A stretch of 14,769 nt of DNA from positions 1 through 14,769 of the forward strand of contig JAGQHH010000331.1 in assembly GCA_020431945.1 (NCBI GenBank), read 5' to 3'. Position numbers and translations under genes: made by a program. This document shows positions 7,083 to 13,804 of this stretch, piece after piece. This DNA comes from Cyanobacteria bacterium HKST-UBA02 (GTDB taxonomy: Bacteria; Cyanobacteriota; Vampirovibrionia; Obscuribacterales; Obscuribacteraceae). The notes under the pieces were generated by a model. It was not told the DNA's origin. It searched no databases and saw nothing but the letters and a program-made list of their open reading frames with translations. Every line of letters begins with the position of its first letter. Position 1 is the first letter of the stretch.

Positions 7083-9044
7083 ATGAAGAATCCCAACTTA
7101 ACCATCGAGAAAGCCAGATGGGATCTCCGCTCCACCCGGATCCAGTTCGTCAGCGGTGCGGTGCTCGGCATGATCTTTCTGGTTTTCTGCCTGCATGTCT
7201 TCGACGCCAACACCCTGGCACCCCTGACCCGCCTGGGAAGCGTCTCTTCCATATCGGCGAGCATGTGGCTGGAGGACGCCGGCAGGACCCTGCCAGGCAT
7301 CATTGACAGCCGCCTTGCCGAGATTCCTCTGGCCATCACAGGAGTCCTCGGCATTCTCTTGCATGCCGGTACAGCGATCATGGTAGGGCTTGTCTGCCTG
7401 GACGTCGACCTGCGCTTCGGGAACCGGACCGGAGGCGGGCCGGCCATCTGGTCGAGCCTTCTCTACTTCGTGTATCCGGCAGCGATGGCAATACTGACCG
7501 CCTCCGACGGCTGCCGAATAGCGCTTGCCGTCTTTCTGGCCATTTCAGCGCTTTATTTCGACATGCGCTTCCGTTTCCTCGCCGAGGCCTGGTACCAGGT
7601 CCTCAGTCTTACCCTGATTGCCCTGGCCGCCCTCTTCGATCCCCTGGCCGCAGCCACCGGTCTATCGGGAATAGTACTGGCCAGGCTTTTCCTGCCTTCC
7701 GGGATCATCAAGAAAACCTCCATCGCAAGCGAGATGGCAGCCACGATTATTCCGCTTCTGGTACTGCTGGCGGTGACGACCCTGACAGGCGGACTGCATC
7801 CCCGCCTTCTGCTGCCCGAGACTCTCGCTGCCGATCGGCTTCTCGCACCCCTGCTGCTCACCGAGCCGCGGCGCACCATCACCACCCTTCTCAACGCCAG
7901 CGCCCTGACCGTAGGGATCCTGGCAATCACCAGGGTCGTCTCCGGGACGGTCTGGTACGGCTCGATTTTCTTCGGCGTCGTCTGGACGACCCTGACCATC
8001 GTCCTGGCCTCCCTGGTTTTCGCCGTACCGGGCTCGGACTCGGCAGCGCCCCACCTGCTCACCGCCTATTACGCGGCGGCGCCCCTGACCGCCACGGTGA
8101 GCCTCCTCGCCCTGCCCGCCACCGACACCATCAGAAAAGGCTTCGCCATGGCTTTCGCCGCCCTGGGCTCCCTGGCGCTGGGTACCCTTCTGGTCCTCTG
8201 GGGGCTGCTCTGCGCGAGCGAGATCAATGCCCTGGATCATGTCGACCAGTCCGTGACGGACTTCGAGCGAGAAGCCTCGCTGGTGGTGGCAGGCAGCCGC
8301 GGCCCCCTGCTCTTCGTCGGGCTGCCAGCGAGCGTCGAGGACTATATAGACAAGGTCAGGAACCCGGCGAACAATAGACGCGCGCGTCTCGAACAATTTC
8401 TCGATGGTATCACCCTGGGTGTCACTCCCGGGCAGGTCTCTTTCATGACCGATTTCGGTCAGGTGGATGAAAGCCGTGGACCTGAAAGAGACACAGTCCC
8501 GAAAATTTTCGTCTGGTCGGAGCCGGAAGCGCAGTTCCGGAGCATCGAGTACGCAGGCGATTCGCAACTGGATTGCAGCTTCGGAGCCGGCAGCACTGTC
8601 ACCATCGAGCCGCCGGTATCGGAGCTCCCGCGAGATACTGCCACCAGCATCGACCTCAACCAGCCCTTCATCGAAAGAGCCGAGGGTTCTCTCACTGTCT
8701 TCCCGGGAGTAACCGAGCTGACAGTATGGCTGCCGGCTGTCTCCCTCAACCCTGCTAAAATCGATCGAGTCGAGATCGAGATGGAGGCTCAGCGCATGCC
8801 CGGAATCACGCCCGGAGTTCGCCTGGTTTTCCGGGGCAAGCCTGCAACAGAGACGGATGAAGTTACTCTGAGCCGCCCGGGGAACTCCGGCGAGAATTCG
8901 GCAGTCTATGTCGCCAGTGTGAGAAACAGCGCTTCATTTAGAAGCAATGCTACCATCGAATCCATCGGTATAAGGGTGCCCGCCGGTCTTCATTGCTTGA
9001 AGCTGCGCAAGCTCAGGGTCCTGCCCATAGAGGAGCGACGATGA
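7083..9044 (+). CDS. Polytopic membrane protein, probable degenerate GT-C paralogue
   Basis: This protein has 653 residues from the ATG at 7083. A GTG at 7077 overlaps the previous TGA as GTGA and would add two residues, so the start is ambiguous. The first about 380 residues hold roughly nine to eleven hydrophobic segments. Residues about 390-653 are soluble and strand-rich, ending in a segment (LRKLRVLP) like the LRSVSILP of the upstream protein. The layout mirrors that protein. By eye, residues 131-153 (YFVYP...T...G...AVF) align with the upstream AAHP...T...G...AVF, yet the His/Glu residues of that segment and the Asp-Asp pair are missing. I infer a diverged, probably non-catalytic relative that could pair with the active subunit. 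No family is recognised with certainty. Its TGA overlaps the next ATG (ATGA), so the two are likely translationally coupled. Confidence 0.7.
   Translation: MKNPNLTIEKARWDLRSTRIQFVSGAVLGMIFLVFCLHVFDANTLAPLTRLGSVSSISASMWLEDAGRTLPGIIDSRLAEIPLAITGVLGILLHAGTAIMVGLVCLDVDLRFGNRTGGGPAIWSSLLYFVYPAAMAILTASDGCRIALAVFLAISALYFDMRFRFLAEAWYQVLSLTLIALAALFDPLAAATGLSGIVLARLFLPSGIIKKTSIASEMAATIIPLLVLLAVTTLTGGLHPRLLLPETLAADRLLAPLLLTEPRRTITTLLNASALTVGILAITRVVSGTVWYGSIFFGVVWTTLTIVLASLVFAVPGSDSAAPHLLTAYYAAAPLTATVSLLALPATDTIRKGFAMAFAALGSLALGTLLVLWGLLCASEINALDHVDQSVTDFEREASLVVAGSRGPLLFVGLPASVEDYIDKVRNPANNRRARLEQFLDGITLGVTPGQVSFMTDFGQVDESRGPERDTVPKIFVWSEPEAQFRSIEYAGDSQLDCSFGAGSTVTIEPPVSELPRDTATSIDLNQPFIERAEGSLTVFPGVTELTVWLPAVSLNPAKIDRVEIEMEAQRMPGITPGVRLVFRGKPATETDEVTLSRPGNSGENSAVYVASVRNSASFRSNATIESIGIRVPAGLHCLKLRKLRVLPIEERR
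9029..9035 (+). promoter_or_regulatory. Ribosome binding site fixing the AI-2E transporter start
   Basis: AGAGGAG lies five bases before the ATG at 9041. It decides for this ATG over an in-frame TTG at 8993, which would add 16 residues and lie deep within the preceding gene. Confidence 0.85.
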
Positions 9045-10093
9045 ACGACTTTTTCAAGAACCGCGCCACCTGGCTTCTAGCCGCCAGCGGGATCCTGATT
9101 TTCGTGCTCGTTTTTCATCTCAAGGCGGTTTTCGTCAGCCTGGTGATCTCGCTCACCCTGGCATCAGCCCTGGCGCCCCTTGCCGAGAAGGGCGAGGAGA
9201 AGCTCAAGCTCCCCCGCATAGTCACTGTACTGCTGGCCTATGCAGTCTTCGGGCTCATCTATGTGCTCATGGCAGTATCGCTTGTTCCGACGATTAGAGA
9301 GCAGGCTCACAACCTCTATGAGAAATTCCCGGAATACTCTCTCAAAATAACCGAGCACTATGCAACGGTCACCGAGGTCTTCGGCTCGAAAGCCGAGCAG
9401 GCATTTCAGATATCCAGTACCGATGCCCGCAAATTCGCCTCCCAGGTGACCCAGCAAGCCCTGCATTTCACATCCGACATCCTCAGCGGCATAGTCTCGG
9501 GAATACTGGTTCTTTTTCTCACTGCGTATTTCGTCATCGAAGCCCCGCAAATCTGGCCGAAACTCCTGGAATGGGTGCCGGTCAAGTGGCGCGAGAAAGC
9601 AGCATCGGTGATCCGCCCCCTGGAGGGCAGGCTCGGCGGCTATGTTCGCGGGCAGCTCATGGTCAGCATGGCGGTGGCTTGCTTTCTCGGCTGCGGAATG
9701 TATCTCATCGGTGTACCCCATGCCCTGGTCCTGGCCGTCCTTTCCGGATTGCTCAATCTGGTGCCTTTCGTCGGCTCCATGCTCACCGCCGTGCTGGCAG
9801 TGCTGGTCGCCTTCAATCAATCCCTCCTCTGTGCCGGTCTCACCGTCGGATTGTTTGCCGTGGAGCAATGGGTGGAAAGCAATTTCATCGTGCCCAGGCT
9901 CCTGGGAAGCCAGGTAGAGCTTCATCCCCTGATCGTGCTCTTCGCCATATTGATAGGCGCCAGCCTGATGGGTCTGCCCGGTGCACTGATTGCGGTGCCC
10001 CTCACCACCGCTACGATGTATCTGGCCGAAGAGTTCTATCTCAAGCCGCTGAAAGAGAAAGAAGAGCAGGAAGCAGGTAGTGCCGATGCCTGA
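9041..10093 (+). CDS. AI-2E family transporter (PerM-like)
   Basis: This 350-residue membrane protein belongs to the AI-2E transporter/PerM family (formerly UPF0118), whose members export small molecules such as autoinducer-2 or act as ion antiporters; the substrate here is unknown. The family layout is clear: two or three N-terminal helices (10-45, 58-82), an amphipathic outside region (about 85-145), then a C-terminal membrane half with VRGQ (202-205), NLVPFVGS (239-246), ESNFIVPRLLG (279-289) and the terminal GLPGALIAVP (311-320). Length is typical (330-380). The start is set by AGAGGAG and overlaps the previous stop as ATGA. The C-terminus is a charged Lys/Glu-rich tail that runs into the start of the TPR gene. 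Its place between membrane glycosylation-like genes and an exported TPR protein does not fit a quorum-signal role well, so another envelope substrate is plausible. Confidence 0.9.
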   Translation: MNDFFKNRATWLLAASGILIFVLVFHLKAVFVSLVISLTLASALAPLAEKGEEKLKLPRIVTVLLAYAVFGLIYVLMAVSLVPTIREQAHNLYEKFPEYSLKITEHYATVTEVFGSKAEQAFQISSTDARKFASQVTQQALHFTSDILSGIVSGILVLFLTAYFVIEAPQIWPKLLEWVPVKWREKAASVIRPLEGRLGGYVRGQLMVSMAVACFLGCGMYLIGVPHALVLAVLSGLLNLVPFVGSMLTAVLAVLVAFNQSLLCAGLTVGLFAVEQWVESNFIVPRLLGSQVELHPLIVLFAILIGASLMGLPGALIAVPLTTATMYLAEEFYLKPLKEKEEQEAGSADA

Positions 10094-11648
10094 GCGCTTC
10101 GGAAAAAGCCTCGCCGCCCTCTCCTGTTTGATGCTCGCTTTTGCCGGCTCTCCTGCCGCTGCCGGCGAGATCCTGGTCGAAGACGATCCACGCCTGGTGC
10201 GAGCCCAGGAGCTGGTCTGCGAAGGCAAGGTCTCCATGGCCAGAGCTTATCTGACCAAGCTCCTGCGCAGCTCCCCGTCCAATCCGGTCCTCCTCAATAT
10301 GAGAGCCTTCGTGGACGGTTATCTCGATCGCTATAAAGAAGCCGAAAAAGATCTGGATATAGTCCTGAGCAAAGAGCCGGACAATGTCACGGCCCTCAGC
10401 CGCCGAGCTTATGCTCGCCTGAGCCAGAAGCGATACAAGGAAGGGATCGCCGATCTGGACCGGCTCATTGCAATGCTGCCCGACGATGTTCCCAGCCTCT
10501 CCAATCGGGGCAAGGCCTATGAATTTCTCGGACAGCAGGAGAAAGCAAGGATCGACTACCAGCGCGGTGGGCTCTATGTGCTCAATTCGGAGGTCACCCT
10601 CGCTCCGGACAAAGCCTCCCTGGAGAAACTCCTTGCTCGAATCACAAGAGCCATGAGCGAGCGCCCCCAGGAAGGCTATCTGGCAATGGCAAGAGCACGC
10701 TGCCGGTTGAAACTGAAACAGTATCGAGAAGCGGTTCGCGATGCCGGACTCTCCATCAAGCTCGACAGCAAACTCGAAGCGAGAAGCAGCTACCTTCGCG
10801 GTATCTGCTTCTCGCGGCTCGGAGACAGCGACAACGCCATCAAGGACTTCTCCCGGGTCCTGGAGCTCTCTCCGAAAGTCGTGGACTGGGACTATGCAGC
10901 CTACTGCCCGGAAGATCGCTCGGTGGACAAATGGATAAGAAAAGTAGTCGGACCTTCCGAAGTGCTGGTGCAGAGAGCCCGGGTCTATATGAAGAAGAAA
11001 GACTACGAGAAAGCCATCGCCGATTGCACCAGAGCGCTCAAGATCGATCCGATTCTCGTGGAGGCCCTGGAAGTAAGAGCCGCTGCTTACAATGCCGCCA
11101 AGAAATTCGCTCCCTGTCTGGCTGACTACGAGAAGGCGGTGGAGATAACCAATAGCAGACCTGATCTGGTTTTCCTCCTGACGCGCTCGCTTCAGGATTT
11201 CGACTATGAGTCCACAGGCAGACTCGACTTGATTCTTTCTCTGACCAGAACTCTCTCGAGCCAGAATCGTGATGATCAGGCGATCAGCATCCTCACTAAA
11301 TTGATCCGGGGCAATCCGAAGAACAAAAGCCTCTACAGCTCCAGGGCTCGCTCTTATCTCAAAATCGGCGCCTTCGACAAAGCCATGGCCGATGCCAGAA
11401 GAGTCCAGGAGATTGCCCCGCTCGATCCCGATACTCTATCGCTTCTCGGTGACTGTTATAGCGGTCTGAAACAGTACCGCCAGGCCATCGACAGTTATAC
11501 CTCTGCTTTCAAGCACGGCGGGGGGGCAAAAGTGATCGAGGCGAGAGCCCGGACTTTCGAGAAAATGGGCAAGGCGGATCTGGCGAAGAAAGACAGGGAC
11601 TATGCCGCCTATTTGAAAAAATCAGCGCGCAAGAGAAAGCGCCGATAG
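10086..11648 (+). CDS. Exported TPR-repeat protein
   Basis: The protein has 520 residues from the ATG at 10086, with AGGT seven bases upstream; a GTG at 10080 in the same frame would add two residues. Residues 1-26 look like a cleavable signal peptide: Arg/Lys near the N-terminus, a hydrophobic core, then SPAAA before GE. The rest is mostly tetratricopeptide helices in at least two blocks, roughly 70-165 and 195-480, shown by recurring patterns such as AYARLSQKRYKEGIADLDRLI and RVYMKKKDYEKAIADC. TPR solenoids bind peptides or scaffold complexes, so this is probably a partner protein outside the inner membrane, on the same side as the GT-C active site. The gene start overlaps the transporter stop by eight bases. 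The last eight residues (SARKRKRR), part of a very basic tail, are encoded within the 27-base overlap with convergent pyrD. Confidence 0.88.
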   Translation: MPERFGKSLAALSCLMLAFAGSPAAAGEILVEDDPRLVRAQELVCEGKVSMARAYLTKLLRSSPSNPVLLNMRAFVDGYLDRYKEAEKDLDIVLSKEPDNVTALSRRAYARLSQKRYKEGIADLDRLIAMLPDDVPSLSNRGKAYEFLGQQEKARIDYQRGGLYVLNSEVTLAPDKASLEKLLARITRAMSERPQEGYLAMARARCRLKLKQYREAVRDAGLSIKLDSKLEARSSYLRGICFSRLGDSDNAIKDFSRVLELSPKVVDWDYAAYCPEDRSVDKWIRKVVGPSEVLVQRARVYMKKKDYEKAIADCTRALKIDPILVEALEVRAAAYNAAKKFAPCLADYEKAVEITNSRPDLVFLLTRSLQDFDYESTGRLDLILSLTRTLSSQNRDDQAISILTKLIRGNPKNKSLYSSRARSYLKIGAFDKAMADARRVQEIAPLDPDTLSLLGDCYSGLKQYRQAIDSYTSAFKHGGGAKVIEARARTFEKMGKADLAKKDRDYAAYLKKSARKRKRR

Positions 11649-12698
11649 CTCCAGGCCTTTCTCAGCCAGGATCTCGTCCAGTCTCCGGCAGATGGACACC
11701 GGCAAGAAAGGACCTTGATAGACCAGAGCCGTATAGAGTTGCACAGCCGTAGCTCCGGCTGTCAAAAAAGCGAAGGCATCCTCACCGCTTTCGATACCAC
11801 CGCAAGCAATCACCTGCTGCGCCGGATCTTTGAACCGGCAGACAGTTTGCACCAGCTTCAGTGCTTTGCTTCGCAACGGCCGGCCGGAGAGTCCTCCCGG
11901 TCCAATCTTGGCAAGCAGCGCCGCATCGGTCTCCAGGGCGGATCGGTCGGTGCTGGTATTGCCGCAGATGAAGCCGGCGAATCTGTGGTTGCTTGCCACT
12001 TGCACCACTTCTTCGATCAGACGAGTATCGGAGTCGGGCGATAGTTTCAAAAACAGTGGAATCGAGTTTTTGTTGATTCGGGCAATGTCCGCTGCCAGAG
12101 TGGAGAGCTCGTCGATGACTTCGCTCTTCGCCTCATGGGTATTGGGGCAGCTCACATTGATGGCGGCATAGGCGACAGGAAGACCGGCTATGGCGGTGAA
12201 ACTATGAAGGATATCAGCGATGGCTCGATCCCCTGTGATGGACGGATCGTTGGTCTTTGCTATGTTTATCCCCAGGGGCAGAGACCAGGCGTCTTTCGAG
12301 GCAGCCAGCCTGGCCGCCACGACCTCGGCACCATCGCCATTGAGACCCATATAGTTGATCACCGCGCGCTCATTGACCAGACGGAAAAGTCTCGGCCGGG
12401 GATTGCCCTTGCCGGGACGCCCGGTGATCGATCCGATCTCGGCGAAGCCGAAACCCATGGAAGCCAGATCCCGGACCAGACGCCCGTTCTTGTCGAAACC
12501 GGCAGCCAGACCCACCGGATTTCTGAGGGTGGTGCCCGCCAGCCCGGTTTTCAGACGCTCGCTTGCAGGCGGCGCCGGGCTGAAGTAGCGCAGGATCGGG
12601 ACGATCTTGAGAGCCAGCTCGTGGGCGTCTTCGGGATCGAGCAGAAACACCGCCGGTCTCACTAACTTTTCATACAGGCTGGCGTCTCTTTCACTCAT
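11622..12698 (-). CDS. pyrD: Dihydroorotate dehydrogenase, class 2-like
   Basis: This 358-residue FMN enzyme oxidises dihydroorotate to orotate, the fourth step of de novo pyrimidine synthesis, and should pass electrons to quinone at the inner membrane. Class 2 features are an N-terminal amphipathic helix region (about 8-40), GLAAGFDKNG (63-72), EIGSITGRPGKGNPRPRLFRL (87-107), INYMGLNGDG (114-123) and GPGGLSGRPL (266-275). The phosphate-binding end is GGIESGEDAF (300-309). The active-site segment reads NVSCPNT (181-187), so the base position is Cys184. Class 2 enzymes usually have Ser there and class 1 enzymes Cys. Length is normal for class 2 (about 335-360). The start is ATG with only a poor Shine-Dalgarno. 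It lies 29 bases downstream of the kinase-like gene, so it is probably co-transcribed and perhaps coupled. The stop lies inside the convergent TPR gene. Confidence 0.93.
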   Translation of the reverse strand: MSERDASLYEKLVRPAVFLLDPEDAHELALKIVPILRYFSPAPPASERLKTGLAGTTLRNPVGLAAGFDKNGRLVRDLASMGFGFAEIGSITGRPGKGNPRPRLFRLVNERAVINYMGLNGDGAEVVAARLAASKDAWSLPLGINIAKTNDPSITGDRAIADILHSFTAIAGLPVAYAAINVSCPNTHEAKSEVIDELSTLAADIARINKNSIPLFLKLSPDSDTRLIEEVVQVASNHRFAGFICGNTSTDRSALETDAALLAKIGPGGLSGRPLRSKALKLVQTVCRFKDPAQQVIACGGIESGEDAFAFLTAGATAVQLYTALVYQGPFLPVSICRRLDEILAEKGLELSALSLAR

Positions 12699-12727
12699 GG
12701 CTCAATAGTAACAGAGCGAGACTCAAC

Positions 12728-13687
12728 TTAATGCAAGCAGAGAAAGAAGACGATCAGGGCGATGACAGCAAAAGGAATCAGTACCCAGACGATCACGAAA
12801 GAGAGGACCGAGTCCATCTCCTTGGTTTTCACCGCTTCGATAATCCCTGTCTGGCGGCTGCTTATCTTGTGGATACCCGAGACGCTCCCGAATCCCTGAG
12901 TGGTGTCTTCCCAGCTCTCGAGACGGACCCGCATATCGAGGAGCTCTCTCCGGATCTGCCCCACCGAATGATAGGGTTCCGCTTCTCCGGTACAACGAGT
13001 GACGATCTTCTCGAGAACACCGTAGCCATAGCGCCTGGAAAGGCGCGGCGAGCGCGCCTGCTCCCCGAACTTGTCGACTCCTTTGGGACCGCTCACTATG
13101 CTGGCGAAAAGCTGACCCAGATATCTGATATCGGTGGCGGTATCCGAACGCTCCAGGGCACCGACATTGGCCCCGCCGGGGCTGGGCACCGAAGCCAGGC
13201 GGCCATAGTCGAAGGAGACAAGCCTGATCCCGGTGGTCTCACCGATCTCGGAGGCCACCAGGACGCTTCTCAAATTGAGATTGCGGTGGGCCACCCCGCA
13301 GCGATGCAGATACTCCACGGCCAGGCAGAGATCGACGAAAAGCTTGATGGCTTTCTCCAGAGGAAGCTCGCCGTTTTTCTCGAGATAGTCGTAGAGCGAG
13401 AGCCCCTCGAAATATTCCAGAACCAGATAAGGTCTGCCGTTATGCCTGCCGGCGTCGATCAGGGTGGCGATATGGGGGTGATCGAGCCTGCCCAGCACCC
13501 TGGCTTCATTGTCGAAGCGTGACAGGCTGCTCTCATCAGGCTCATCGCGGTCGTTGAGAATTTTCACCGCCACGATTTTGTCCAGGACGAAATCATGAGC
13601 CTTGTACACCATCCTGGACGCGCCCCGGTCGAGCCTCTCGAGGAGCTTGTAACGGTTGCTGATGTTTTGGGACTCGTTTTCGGTCAC
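12728..13687 (-). CDS. Membrane-anchored Ser/Thr kinase-fold protein, probable pseudokinase
   Basis: The 319-residue protein has a PknB-type kinase fold (about 12-255), a linker and one C-terminal membrane helix (about 293-317) with almost nothing after it, so the fold faces the cytoplasm as a tail-anchored protein. Retained elements are the VAVK lysine (Lys42), a helix C glutamate (Glu61) and the helix F Asp186 in DIRYLG. Key catalytic parts are lost: HRD reads HRN (134-136), the Lys and Asn that follow are Asn138 and Ser141, DFG reads SFD (158-160), two of the three glycines of the ATP loop are Asp20 and Arg25, and no APE-like motif is visible. I infer a scaffold or nucleotide-sensing role instead of phosphotransfer. 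The start is GTG, because a stop lies 12 codons further upstream and no ATG is near. It sits between preA and pyrD on the same strand. Confidence 0.87.
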   Translation of the reverse strand: MTENESQNISNRYKLLERLDRGASRMVYKAHDFVLDKIVAVKILNDRDEPDESSLSRFDNEARVLGRLDHPHIATLIDAGRHNGRPYLVLEYFEGLSLYDYLEKNGELPLEKAIKLFVDLCLAVEYLHRCGVAHRNLNLRSVLVASEIGETTGIRLVSFDYGRLASVPSPGGANVGALERSDTATDIRYLGQLFASIVSGPKGVDKFGEQARSPRLSRRYGYGVLEKIVTRCTGEAEPYHSVGQIRRELLDMRVRLESWEDTTQGFGSVSGIHKISSRQTGIIEAVKTKEMDSVLSFVIVWVLIPFAVIALIVFFLCLH

Positions 13688-13738
13688 CGGCTCGATCCGC
13701 CAATATTTCCAACAGGAATCAGGCTATATCCGCTGGAG

Positions 13739-13753
13739 ATTCTGACACAGAAT
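13739..13753. repeat. Perfect 6-3-6 inverted repeat in the preA-kinase gap
   Basis: ATTCTG and CAGAAT flank ACA in the 117-base gap between the preA stop and the kinase-like start. No T run follows on either strand, so it is not an intrinsic terminator. It could be a dimeric repressor site or a small mRNA hairpin about 50 bases before the GTG. Support is limited to the symmetry. Confidence 0.35.
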
Positions 13754-13804
13754 GGTCAGGGGCGATCCGAACTTGTGATATTGAGACCCTGCACTCGAGA
13801 GTCC

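Noticed and set aside
7662..8567. 301-codon minus-strand open frame opposite the second membrane protein
   Set aside because: Low-complexity Gln/Gly/Glu translation, opposite a gene with coherent hydrophobic segments and tight coupling to both neighbours.
8993..9040. Upstream TTG start for the AI-2E transporter
   Set aside because: It would extend deep into the previous gene without a ribosome binding site, whereas the ATG at 9041 has AGAGGAG at five bases and the ATGA overlap.
9164..10237. 357-codon minus-strand open frame opposite the AI-2E transporter
   Set aside because: It is antisense to a well-supported transporter gene, and its composition (Gln, Glu and His rich) is typical of a reverse-strand shadow.
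12731..13522. 263-codon plus-strand open frame opposite the kinase-like gene
   Set aside because: The minus strand has a recognisable kinase fold with a membrane anchor; the plus-strand translation shows no motif.
13739..13753. Inverted repeat as the terminator of preA
   Set aside because: The stem is short, with no run of T after it on the minus strand.
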